The notes beneath the pieces are model-generated. The model made no database searches. It worked only from the letters and a program-made list of their open reading frames with translations, and had not been told where the DNA came from. A stretch of DNA of 64,000 nucleotides from contig CATIUR010000002.1 in the NCBI GenBank assembly GCA_949592205.1, positions 1,059,001 to 1,123,000 on the forward strand. The letters run 5' to 3'. A program made the position numbers and the translations under genes. The first letter of the stretch is position 1; each line of letters opens with the position of its first letter. Below, piece by piece: positions 1 to 8,689 of this stretch. The stretch is from Helichrysum umbraculigerum. Taxonomy: Eukaryota; Streptophyta; Magnoliopsida; Asterales; Asteraceae.

Positions 1-340
1 CCTCGGGAATTACAAATCCCGGCTTCAAAATTAAACATTCAACATCTGTAAATGCGGTAGTGAACTTCTTGTCGCAGACTTGAGAAACACTGATCAGATT
101 GTGTTGCAGCTCCTCGACATAGTTCACTTTGTCAAAACTCACTTGACCATTAGAAAGAGTACCCTGACCCGTAATGTTACCACCTGTATCTCCCGCAAAA
201 GCAACATGTCCACCGTGGTATGGTTTAACATTAGACAAAAGAGACATGTCACCAGTCATGTTCCGTGAGCAGCCGCTATCCACATACCATTTACTTCTTT
301 GTACATGACCTGACTGCTACAGCACAACATGAGGAAAGAG
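1..340 (-). pseudogene. Copia-1 protease fragment (gag-pol continuation)
   Basis: In the same frame as the gag upstream, but after TAA at 341-343 and TAG at 317-319, the translation gives the Copia aspartic protease start: W-Y-V-D-S-G-C-S-R at about 263-289. A segment typical of the protease body (GG-VAFAGD-GG-I-G-G) and the following LISVSQ and ECLIL motifs then run to position 1. The active-site Asp of D-S-G is present. Two in-frame stops separate it from gag, so translation would need readthrough. More likely this copy is decayed. The fragment is cut by the window edge. Confidence 0.8.
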
Positions 341-3124
341 TTAGTTAGAAATGGAGACCCAGACCTTTACAGACTTGGGTGCTCCAGAGACCTCATCAAT
401 AATAACTACATCAGTTAAAACTTTGTTTTTCAAGAAATCAGGTACGTTTCCTGATGCAGCATTACTTGATGATGAGTCATATGATGACTCTTTTGGTCTC
501 CAAACTTTCACAGGAACAATAGAGGGTTGCTTGTTAACAGTGTTAGGCTGTTTAACCCGAGGTTTACTAGGCCTAACAGTATTAACATTTGGGATAGAAG
601 TATGAGAAAGTGACCCCTTCTTTGAAAATAATTTAAAAGATGAATTTTTGAAAATAGATCTTTTGGGAACACTTTTTGAAAACTTCTTTCTCAAAAGCAA
701 CGGACATTGATTAATCAAGTGACCTTGTTTCTTGCAGTAGAAACATGATCGTCTTTCCTTAAAAGTTCGGTCGTTACTACCTAAGAATTGAGGTGAGACA
801 GGTGACTTATGTGAGTATTGTGAAGTGAATGTCTCAGAATGTGAAAAAGAAGATTTGACAGAATTCTTGATTGATTTGACATTAGCATTCTTTAAATCTT
901 TCCTTTTTGGTTCAGCCTGAACCTTAGCATTTCTTTGAAAAATTTCATCATCTACCTCAGTAGTAATAATGTGATGTTCAGGATTAATGTTTTTCTTTTC
1001 ACATTGAGACACAAACTTACAAGGAACATCCTCAACCTCAACCTCTTCTTCAATAGTTTCTAAGGGAGTAGGTCGAAAACTACCAAAGGGAGTAAACTTG
1101 ACAGTTCCAGAGGGGGTAAATTTAACAGGTTCAAAAGGCTTCACGGGTTCAACCTTAATTTTCTTAGGTTTCTTCTTATCATTTTTGACCTCTATGTTAG
1201 CTTGATAGAATTCAGGCAACTTAAAAGTACTCAAACTAACAGGTTCAGTTACAGCCATGGCTACTTGCTTTACAACAGGTTCATTAACTGATATTTCAAT
1301 GTGCTTTGTGTCTACTAAAGTAGCAGGCACAAAATCTTTAATTTCATCCTTAGACGGTCTACATAAGTTTATATCTAAAGATGGAGGTGGTTGATTATGG
1401 TAACCAATTCCAGACTTATCCTTAGAACTAGTCCTACCCGTCTGCAAGATATCAGTAAAGACCATGTTTGAAGTGTTGATATTCTTGAGTTTTCGTTTGC
1501 AATCAACAGCTTCGGCTTGGGAGGCAGCCAATTCCTTTTTTAAATGAGCAATCATTTTTAAGTAACAGTCAATTTCATCTTGATTACTGAAAATTAGAGC
1601 TTTTAGCTCCTTTTTATCTTCAATAAGTTGATTAATGTTACTATCAAAGTGTTTCTCATTAATTTTTAAAACATTGTTTGCCTCCATCAAATTCAAGATA
1701 TCATACTTCAAGATGTCATTATGTTCAATAAGCCCATTTACTTTACCAGTTAAACTAATACATGAATCACAAGTAAATTGAGCAAATTGTACCTCATTGT
1801 TGATAGCCATAAAGCATTGCTCTTGGGTTTCATGTGCAGAGAAATCATAAGCATCTCCATCCTCATTCAACAATGCAGCCTTAGCAGTAGACTGCTCAAT
1901 CTGTTTTAGAGCAACAGATGGTTTTGTGAAGCCTGTAGCAGGCTGTCGTCCTTTCTCACATTCGCGGGCAAAGTGTCCAAGATTCTGACACTTATAGCAT
2001 TTGATTTTGCTTTTGTCAAATCCCATAGGAGTTCGGTCAGCAGCATCTTCAAGAGATCTCTTTCCAGTTCTTCTTAGATAGTTTTTGGCTCTGCGAGTGA
2101 GCATAGCCATATTCCATCTAATGTCAATTCTTTCTAACTCATCAGCATCAACCTGATTGAAATCTTCATCAGTTAGCTCCAATGTACTGACTCTTTTAGA
2201 TAAAAAATCTTCATAGGATGACAGGAAGGCAGTAAACATTGTTGCATGTTCATCAGTAGTTGCTGAAGAAGGAACAGATAATGATGAACATGTTCTGGTT
2301 GAAGAATCATTATGAGTTGGTAAAGCTGAAAATGTCCCGACAGTAGGATAACTGTAAGAAGAAGATCTCTGAGAAATTTGCTCAGCTGAGATGAACGCGG
2401 TTCCACCATTACTTGATTCTGATGTACGAGCACTAAATCTTGTTTCCTTCTTTTCAATATCCAATGCCCCAGCTTCAAGTTTTCCAATGAGATCATCCAG
2501 AGACAATTCCTTTGTCTTTGGATCGCTTTCTAATAACAAAACTCGTGTTTCCCAACTTGGTGGAAGAGCAGCTAAAGCCTTTTTGTTAATCTCAGCATTT
2601 TTGAGATTATATCCTCCAGCTTGTAGTTCATTTACGGTGCGAGTGAATCTGCAAAGCATGTCTCTGATGGTTTCGTTCTTCTGGATATAGAAATAATCAA
2701 ACTGAGTTTTGACTAATTCCAATTTGCTCTCGATGTACTCAGTGTTGCCACAAAATCTCTTCTCAATTGCAGTCCAAAGATCATAAGCAATGGTTTGTGG
2801 AAACATATCCAAAACGTCAGTTAGAAGTGACATAGTAATAGCTGAATGAGTCTTGCATTCAATTTCCCATGCTTTTCGTTCTTTGGCAGTGTATGAACGA
2901 ATGGGTTTGGGTGGAGGAACACCCATGTGTTCTCCAAGAGCAACAGGTGCAACATATCGTTCAAGAAGAGACAACTCCATTTCAGGATCAGTGAATAAGA
3001 CAAACGACATGAAACGTTGTTTCCATGCTCGAAATGGTAAACCCGGTGCAAAATAGGGAGGTTTATTTGCACTACCGATCGTAGCATTATGTTGTAAAAC
3101 TGCATCAACGCTTTGAAGAGACAT
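341..3124 (-). CDS. gag: Copia-1 Gag capsid/nucleocapsid polyprotein
   Basis: Gag builds the virus-like particle and packages element RNA in the cytoplasm. The frame is 927 codons from the first ATG (3122-3124), giving MSLQSVDAVLQ; the frame is open 12 codons further upstream but only from a TTG. The N-terminal third resembles the UBN2/retrotransposon-gag fold typical of Copia. CCHC zinc knuckles lie at about 1953-1998 (C-x2-C-x4-H-x4-C, CYKCQNLGHFAREC) and 705-748 (CFYCKKQGHLINQC). A leucine/lysine-rich stretch at about 1500-1790 is likely coiled coil. The second half is lysine/proline-rich and low-complexity. The frame is intact, then ends in TAA before protease. It is long for Copia gag, which suggests the SIRE/Maximus lineage. 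Confidence 0.88.
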   Translation of the reverse strand: MSLQSVDAVLQHNATIGSANKPPYFAPGLPFRAWKQRFMSFVLFTDPEMELSLLERYVAPVALGEHMGVPPPKPIRSYTAKERKAWEIECKTHSAITMSLLTDVLDMFPQTIAYDLWTAIEKRFCGNTEYIESKLELVKTQFDYFYIQKNETIRDMLCRFTRTVNELQAGGYNLKNAEINKKALAALPPSWETRVLLLESDPKTKELSLDDLIGKLEAGALDIEKKETRFSARTSESSNGGTAFISAEQISQRSSSYSYPTVGTFSALPTHNDSSTRTCSSLSVPSSATTDEHATMFTAFLSSYEDFLSKRVSTLELTDEDFNQVDADELERIDIRWNMAMLTRRAKNYLRRTGKRSLEDAADRTPMGFDKSKIKCYKCQNLGHFARECEKGRQPATGFTKPSVALKQIEQSTAKAALLNEDGDAYDFSAHETQEQCFMAINNEVQFAQFTCDSCISLTGKVNGLIEHNDILKYDILNLMEANNVLKINEKHFDSNINQLIEDKKELKALIFSNQDEIDCYLKMIAHLKKELAASQAEAVDCKRKLKNINTSNMVFTDILQTGRTSSKDKSGIGYHNQPPPSLDINLCRPSKDEIKDFVPATLVDTKHIEISVNEPVVKQVAMAVTEPVSLSTFKLPEFYQANIEVKNDKKKPKKIKVEPVKPFEPVKFTPSGTVKFTPFGSFRPTPLETIEEEVEVEDVPCKFVSQCEKKNINPEHHIITTEVDDEIFQRNAKVQAEPKRKDLKNANVKSIKNSVKSSFSHSETFTSQYSHKSPVSPQFLGSNDRTFKERRSCFYCKKQGHLINQCPLLLRKKFSKSVPKRSIFKNSSFKLFSKKGSLSHTSIPNVNTVRPSKPRVKQPNTVNKQPSIVPVKVWRPKESSYDSSSSNAASGNVPDFLKNKVLTDVVIIDEVSGAPKSVKVWVSISN

Positions 3125-3193
3125 CTTTAGAATTCTGCAAAACAAATCACAATACAACAAAGAAACAACAAAAATTTGTCTAAGTTACTGTTT

Positions 3194-3409
3194 ATGCGAC
3201 ACAATAACTGTGTCGTAGAATCAGGGGTACGACACAATTGTTATGTCGCAGAAGTTAATCTGCCTGAGAACCGATACGACACAATTACTGTGTCGTATGA
3301 GACAAATCAATGTCGTATATTATGTCGCACACTATGTCGTATGTGACAAATTAATGTCGTATCGTTGTGTCGCATAAACAGTGTATACGACACAACCCTT
3401 GTGTCGCAG
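3194..3409 (-). repeat. Hairpin cluster in Copia-1 leader (GCGACACAA palindromes)
   Basis: Four 25-nt inverted repeats start at 3194, 3227, 3274 and 3385. Each has 11-nt arms around a 3-nt loop, with arms of the type ATGCGACACAA / CTGTGTCGTAT. Between them (about 3297-3375) are more single copies of ATGTCGTA and ATGTCGCA. They lie between the primer binding site and the gag start codon, so they would be in the 5' untranslated RNA. The same palindrome recurs in the Copia-1 LTR and the Gypsy LTRs. Confidence 0.85.
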
Positions 3410-3666
3410 ACGCTCGCGTGCAGAAGGTCTTGAAGACCGAAAATCACCACTTTTAACACCACTTTTTAATTATAAACGCCCATGCGTTTATGTCTTCAAA
3501 GCCAGCAAATATTCTTCAAATCTTCAACCTATTTCCAGAAAATGAAGAAACCAAGATGAACAAACACCAAAGTTTGAAGATTAAACACCAAAATATGCCC
3601 AAAAACACCACTTTTTGAACCAAAAACTTGCAAGAACAACTTGTAACCACAAACTCAAGAGTAAGT
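3410..3666 (-). other. Copia-1 5' leader, no ORF
   Basis: Non-coding stretch between the primer binding site and the hairpin cluster. It is A/C-rich on the plus strand, with repeated short words such as AACACCA and CACTTTT. No gene or recognised signal is seen. It would hold the packaging signal if the leader has one (inference). Confidence 0.5.
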
Positions 3667-3679
3667 GGCTCTGATACCA
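3667..3679 (-). promoter_or_regulatory. Primer binding site, tRNA-iMet type (Copia-1)
   Basis: Minus strand reads TGGTATCAGAGCC, the usual complement of the 3' end of plant initiator-methionine tRNA. It is 2 nt from the inner end of the LTR. It primes minus-strand DNA synthesis and fixes the orientation and LTR boundary. Confidence 0.9.
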
Positions 3680-3934
3680 ATTGTAGGTTCCAAATTCACT
3701 GATCTAAAACCAAGTTGTATACTTGAATGTAAGTGCAGAAATCAAACAAACAAGCTTGCAAGATATTATACCCAAACACAAATGTATATGTATATTGATA
3801 TGAATTTGATGATTACATATACTTGGACAAACACACACTAAGCCTAATAACACTCTAATATTCGAAGTTGAGAGAAACTGAAGTGTTATGTGTGTGTAAA
3901 ATGGTCCAACCCATAAACAGAAGCTGACAGCCTC

Positions 3935-3942
3935 TATTTATA
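3935..3942 (-). promoter_or_regulatory. TATA box in Copia-1 LTR
   Basis: Minus strand TATAAATA within CTATAAATAG. It is placed after the hairpin repeats in the direction of transcription, as expected of an LTR core promoter. Confidence 0.7.
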
Positions 3943-3958
3943 GTCTGGTCTCGACATT

Positions 3959-4085
3959 ATGCAACACAAGCCTTGTGTCGCATAGAATGATTATGCGACA
4001 TAAGACTTATGTCGCATAGAATGTTCATGTGACACAGTGATTATGTCGCATGGAATGACTCTGCGACACAGACCATGTGTCGCAT
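3959..4085 (-). repeat. 34-bp tandem repeat of palindromes in Copia-1 U3 (4 units)
   Basis: Hairpins of 25 nt start at 3959, 3993, 4027 and 4061, an exact 34-bp period. Arms are 11 nt around a 3-nt loop. The second is perfect: ATGCGACATAA, GAC, TTATGTCGCAT. A 9-nt spacer such as AGAATGATT separates units. The block lies just upstream of the TATA box in element orientation, an enhancer-like position (inference). Confidence 0.9.
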
Positions 4086-4185
4086 GATTACAAAAGTTGT
4101 AATTAAATAAAGTCTTAAACTATTTAATACGTAATTACAACATTGACACGATTACAGACCGAGACCAACTGACAGACACACATAG

Positions 4186-4974
4186 ATGTACCAACAGGAA
4201 GCATTCTTTGTAAGCCATGTGAATTCATCCTTAACTACAGAGGATTTGGAGCAGGTTAGTGAAGAGGATCTGGAGGAGATGGATTTGAGATGGCAGATAG
4301 CTATGATCACTATAAGGGCAAAAAGGTTTATGCAGAGGTCAGGAAACAGAAATTTTTCATTCAAGAGAGATGGTGTAGCTGGTTTTGACAAGAGCAAGGT
4401 GGAGTGTTTCAACTGTCACAAGATGGGACACTTTGCTAGAGAGTGCAGGAGCACACAGGCTGGAGGATCTCAGAATACTACATCAATTCAAAGAAGTTTG
4501 GTGCCTGTTCAGAACATCACTTCAGATTCATTGATTGCACAAGATGGAACAGGGGGATTTGACTGGAATGACCAAGAAGAGATTGTCATCAAGAATCAAG
4601 CTTTAATGGTTGTCACAGAAGAACCAGAGCCCTCTGTCATTCCATATGAGAGCAAGCCAAAGAGCTTATGGCACATTGATTCTGGCTGCTCAAGGCACAT
4701 GACTAGAGATAGGAAAAAGCTGCAGGACCTCAAAGCATTTAATGGAGGAGATGTAGCATTTGGCAGCAATCCTAAAGGAGGTAAGATCACTGGAAAAGGT
4801 AAGGTAAAAAGCAGTAAGCTCACTTTCAATGATGTATATTATGTTAAGCAATTGAGATACAATTTGCTTAGTGTGAGTCAAATCACAGATGAGCAAAATC
4901 CTATTTATTTTACTGACACAGAATGCCTTATACTTTCTGAAAAGCTCTCAAAATTTCTGAAGATAAAATCTTAA
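4186..4974 (+). pseudogene. Copia-2 Gag C-terminus and protease
   Basis: The 262-codon open frame begins just after the Copia-1 insertion and is not a natural start: a TAG precedes the ATG and gag continues upstream in the family. It holds a CCHC knuckle (CFNCHKMGHFAREC, 4405-4446) and the protease active site (H-I-D-S-G-C-S-R-H-M, Asp codon near 4678), followed by the protease body and the LLSVSQITD motif. It ends at TAA 4972-4974. The following frame, shifted, carries the expected continuation (the K-I-x-E-x-K-I-L-M-R-V-P-R region), so a 1-bp indel lies at about 4935-4955. Confidence 0.85.
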
Positions 4975-6158
4975 TGAGAGTTCCAAGAAAGGATAATGTA
5001 TACTGTAGTGATTTAAACAAGATGGAATCTCAAAAGGTTAACTGTCTGATTTCTAAAGCTACTGTTTCTGAATCTGAATTATGGCATAGGAGGATGTGTC
5101 ACTTGAATTACAAGACCATGAATAAACTAGTAAGGAATAGGCTAGTGAGAGGCTTACCTGAAAAGTTATTTGAATGTAGTGACCACTGTGTAGCTTGTCT
5201 CAAAGGTAAGCAACACAAGACCTCCTATAGGACCAAGCTTGTGAATACCAATACCACTCCCTTACACCTGTTACATATGGACTTATTTGGCCCTACCAAT
5301 GTCGCTAGTCAAGGGAAGAAATCTTACTGTTTGGTGATAACTGATGACTATTCTAGGATGAGTTGGGTATTCTTTCTTAGGACCAAGGATGAGACATGTG
5401 AACAACTTAGATCATTCATAACTAGGATTGAGAATTCAACTAATCAAAAGGTTAAGATCATCAGGTGTGATAATGGGACAGAATTTAAGAATCATGAGAT
5501 GAATAAGTTCTGTGAGGAGAAAGGTATAGAAAGACATTTTAGTGCACCTAGGACTCCACAACAAAATGGAGTAGCTGAGAGGAGGAATATGACACTAATT
5601 GAGGCTGCTAGGAGTATGCTAGCAGATGCTAAACTTCTAATGTCCTTTTGGGCAGAGGCAGTCAGCACTGCTTGTTATGTTTTGAACAGGATTTTGATCA
5701 TTAAACCTCATAACAAGACACCCTATGAGCTATTCTTTAAGAGAAAACCTTTGGTTAGCTTTTTAAAGCCATTTGGATGTCCTTGTACTGTCTTAAATAC
5801 CAGAGATCACCTTGGTAAGTTTCAAAGTAAAGTAGATGAGGCTGTCTTTGTTGGATACTCTATTCAAAGCAAAGCTTATAGAGTGTTCAATAAAAGAACT
5901 AGGATCATTGAGGAGACCATGGATGTAACCTTTAATGAACACACACCTAATGAAGAAGGAAAAGGTCCTGAAGTCTTGTTTGATATTGATGCACTAACCC
6001 ATACTTTTAGGTATCCAGATGTGTCTACTAGTGCAGGTACAAATGCAGGTAATGATGCAGGTGGAGATGGGAGTTCAAGCTCAAGTCAGACCAAAAAGGA
6101 TGACTTGGAGTATGTATTGTTTCCAATTTGGTCTCCAGATCCACCAGCAGCATTCTAA
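4974..6158 (+). pseudogene. Copia-2 integrase
   Basis: Integrase joins element cDNA to the chromosome in the nucleus. An HHCC zinc-binding region begins at LWHRRMCHL and ends at CVACLKGKQ. The DDE core follows: Asp in HMDLFGP near 5280, Asp in RCDNGTEF near 5469 and Glu in NGVAERRN near 5577, so all three catalytic residues are visible. The C-terminal part resembles the usual Copia integrase tail (PFGC, VFVGYS). The frame is a continuation of pol shifted relative to protease, and the ATG at 4974 overlaps the stop by chance. It ends at TAA 6156-6158, after which the same frame continues. Confidence 0.88.
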
Positions 6159-6734
6159 CAGGATCAACAAGAGGAAGATGGACCTTCAGATGATTCAAAT
6201 GGGTCAACAGGCAAAAGTGGTTCAAACAAGGATGCAGATGGTTCAACTCCAACAGGTCATCAACCATTTACTTCAAAGGGTTCACATACAGATTCAGAGA
6301 ATGATTCAGAGATTCCTGAGATGTCAGATGGAGAGCTTGAATCTCCAAAGTATTCTGATCAAAGTTCACCATTCCAAGTTATGGACAGGACTTCTCTTTC
6401 AGATTCTGAAGTTACTCCTAAACCTTCAGAACACAGAGTTGAAAGGATGTCTCTTTCAGATTCTGAGGTGGATAGTGTTTTGGGTACAAATTTGGAGAAA
6501 CAACTGCTTGATACATCAACTTCCAAGTATCTGGTGCATAGAGATCATCCACTGGACTTTGTTATTGGTGACATTGGTTCTCCTGTTCAGACTAGACAAC
6601 AAACCAAGGTAAGTGAAGAAGATTTACATACTTCATTATATGTTTGTTTTCTTTCTCAGATGGAACCAAAGAAGGCAGTGGAAGCTCTCAAAGATCCAAG
6701 TTGGATAGAGTCAATGCAAGAAGAATTGTTGTAG
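6159..6734 (+). pseudogene. Copia-2 integrase-RT linker (acidic, serine-rich)
   Basis: The frame continues directly from integrase after one TAA. It encodes a low-complexity S/D/G/T/Q-rich linker and two near-identical short repeats (LSDSEV at about 6400 and 6450). It ends with the lead-in to RT (a KDPSWIESMQEELL segment) at TAG 6732-6734. RT follows in the same frame, so this TAG probably replaced a Gln codon. The linker is expected in SIRE-type pol. Confidence 0.8.
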
Positions 6735-8189
6735 TTTAAACTGCAAGATGTATGGGAATTGGTTGATCTACCAAAAGGAAAGAAAGCTATAGGCACCAGG
6801 TGGATCTTCAAGAACAAGAGAGATGAAAGAGGTATAGTGATAAAGAATAAAGCAAGGTTGGTAGCACAGGGGTACACACAGGAAGAAGGAATAGATTATG
6901 ATGATGTCTTTGCCCCTGTTGCTAGGATAGAAGCTATTAGATTATTTTTAGCTTATGCATCTTATCGGGATTTCAAAGTTTATCAAATAGATGTGAAGAG
7001 TGCTTTTCTTCATGGTCTAATTGATGATGAGGTGTATGTTTGCCAGCCACCAGGTTTTGAGGATCCAACATATCCAGATAGAGTGTGCAGATTGAAGAAA
7101 GCTTTGTATGGATTACACCAAGCTCCTAGAGCTTGGTATGATACTCTATCTGAGTACTTACTCAAGAATGGATTCAAGAGAGGTACTATTGACAAGACCT
7201 TGTTTACCAAGAGGGTTCAGAGAGATATATTGTTGGTACAGGTTTATGTTGATGACATTATTTTTGGGTCAACTAGGGATTCATTGTGCAAAGAGTTTGA
7301 GGACTTAATGCATAAGAAATTCAAGATGAGTTCAATGGGTGAACTCACTTTCTTTTTAGGATTGCAGGTGAAACAGAAGACAGATGGAATCTTTATTAAC
7401 CAAGGGAAGTATGTGAAGGATATTTTGAATAAATTTGGTTATAAAGATGTAAAGGTTTCTAGCACTCCCATGGAGGCACACAAACATCTTAATTCTGATC
7501 CTGAGGGGGAGGAAGTAGATGTGCACTTGTACAGGTCAATGATTGGTTCTTTGATGTATTTAACTTATTCTAGACCTGATATTATGTTTGCAGTTTGTCT
7601 TTGTGCTAGGTACCAAACCAATCCAAAGCAGTCACACATGTATGCTGTAAAAAGGATCTTTAGATACTTGAAAGGTCAACCAGATTTGGGACTTTGGTAT
7701 GCTAAAGGATCGGATTTTGAGTTAAAGGCTTTCACATATAGTGACTATGGTGGTGAGAACATGGATAGAAAATCAACTAGTGGAGGATGTCAATTTCTTG
7801 GAAATAGGCTAGTGTCATGGCAATGCAAGAAGCAGACCACAGTTTCCACATCTACAGCTGAAGCAGAATATGTTGCAGCATCAAGTTGCTATGCACAGGT
7901 GCTTTGGATTCAGAATCAAATGCTGGATTATGGTTTGACTTTCATGAACACTCCTATTTATATTGATAATACCTCTGCTATTAGTATCATTCAAAATCCT
8001 GTTAAGCATTCAAAAACCAAACACATTGAGATCAGATATCATTTTATAAGAGATTGTTATGATAAAAGATTGATTCATATTTTTAAAATTCATACTGATA
8101 ATCAACTTGCAGATCTTTTTACAAAAGCATTTGATGTAGGAAGATTTACATTTTTGATAACAAACATCGGTATGATCAATCTCACTTAA
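6735..8189 (+). pseudogene. Copia-2 reverse transcriptase and RNase H
   Basis: RT begins near 6760 (KAIGTRWIFKNK). It holds the DVKSAFLHG motif, LKKALYGLHQAPRAW and the catalytic Y-V-D-D at 7245-7256. RNase H follows from about 7720 with DRKSTSGG, STAEAEY and the C-terminal HIEIRYHFIRD and LADLFTKA motifs. The Asp expected in the first RNase H motif (F-T-D-S-D-Y in Copia-3) is Tyr here (7737-7739 TAT), which probably inactivates this copy. There is no natural start codon because this is one segment of a broken gag-pol frame. It stops at TAA 8187-8189. Confidence 0.9.
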
Positions 8190-8689
8190 GTGTTTTGGTC
8201 AGGATTCGATACTAACAGTGGTCAAACTTATGTTGTAAGTGACAGGGTCAACTACTGCCACTGTCAACATAACTTTACCCCCTGCTAGTATTCACCCCTG
8301 TTGTATAACTTACCCCCTGCTAGTATTTTTCTTTAGTGTTTATTGCAGGTTTCAGCCACTGTCAAGAGACATCACTGCTGCTGGAATCTAACATGTTTAT
8401 TGCTTTTCTTTTGTGATTAAAAAAAAAAAAAATTCTTTTTCTAATAAAGCTAAGTATAGGCCCATGTTAGTTCTAAGCTGGAGTTTCCTTGGTCGGATGC
8501 CCCTGCTGGGTATAACCAGCAGTGCCACTGTTAGTTCTAATTTCTAGGGCTTGACACTGTCAACATACAAATATCCAAACACTTCACTTTTTCAATTACG
8601 CTTTCAAAAGTATCAAAACCCTTCAAAAACCGCTCTCGTTTGTATTTGTTCATTATAAATCGATCTTCATTCTTGCATCAATTTCTTCA
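8190..8689 (+). other. Spacer between pol and third ORF of Copia-2
   Basis: No coding frame. It is dense in the short words CCACTGTYA, CCCCTGCTAG and CCACTGTTAG, many matching the plant MYB core CNGTTR. It also has an A-run of about 14 near 8419 and an AATAAA at about 8442. It is the likely leader of a separate or spliced mRNA for the third ORF (inference). Confidence 0.6.

Larger units (their letters stand above)
1..4142 (-). mobile_element. Copia-1: partial Ty1/Copia retrotransposon (probably SIRE/Maximus type), 5' part only
   Basis: Read on the minus strand, this is an LTR, a primer binding site, a leader of about 540 bp, a long gag and the beginning of the aspartic protease. The element then leaves the window at position 1, so integrase, RT, RNase H and the other LTR are not visible. 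The protease directly after gag fits Ty1/Copia. The long coiled-coil gag with two zinc knuckles fits the SIRE/Maximus lineage (inference). It interrupts the gag of Copia-2, which continues at 4143. The 5-bp target duplication cannot be tested because the other end lies outside. Confidence 0.85.
3682..4142 (-). repeat. Copia-1 5' LTR (461 bp)
   Basis: On the minus strand it starts TGTTGTAATTACG and ends GGAACCTACA, giving the expected TG...CA ends, next to the primer binding site. Its outer half (U3) holds four tandem hairpins, followed downstream by a TATA box. The inner boundary is firm. The outer boundary at 4142 is inferred from the TG end and the return of Copia-2 sequence shortly after; it could be off by a few bases. 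Confidence 0.75.

Noticed and set aside
351..605. Plus-strand ORF opposite the gag of Copia-1
   Set aside because: Shadow of the intact minus-strand gag, with no recognisable motif of its own.
3125..3160. Upstream extension of Copia-1 gag to 3160
   Set aside because: The extension starts at TTG. The first ATG in frame is at 3122-3124 and gives a typical gag start.
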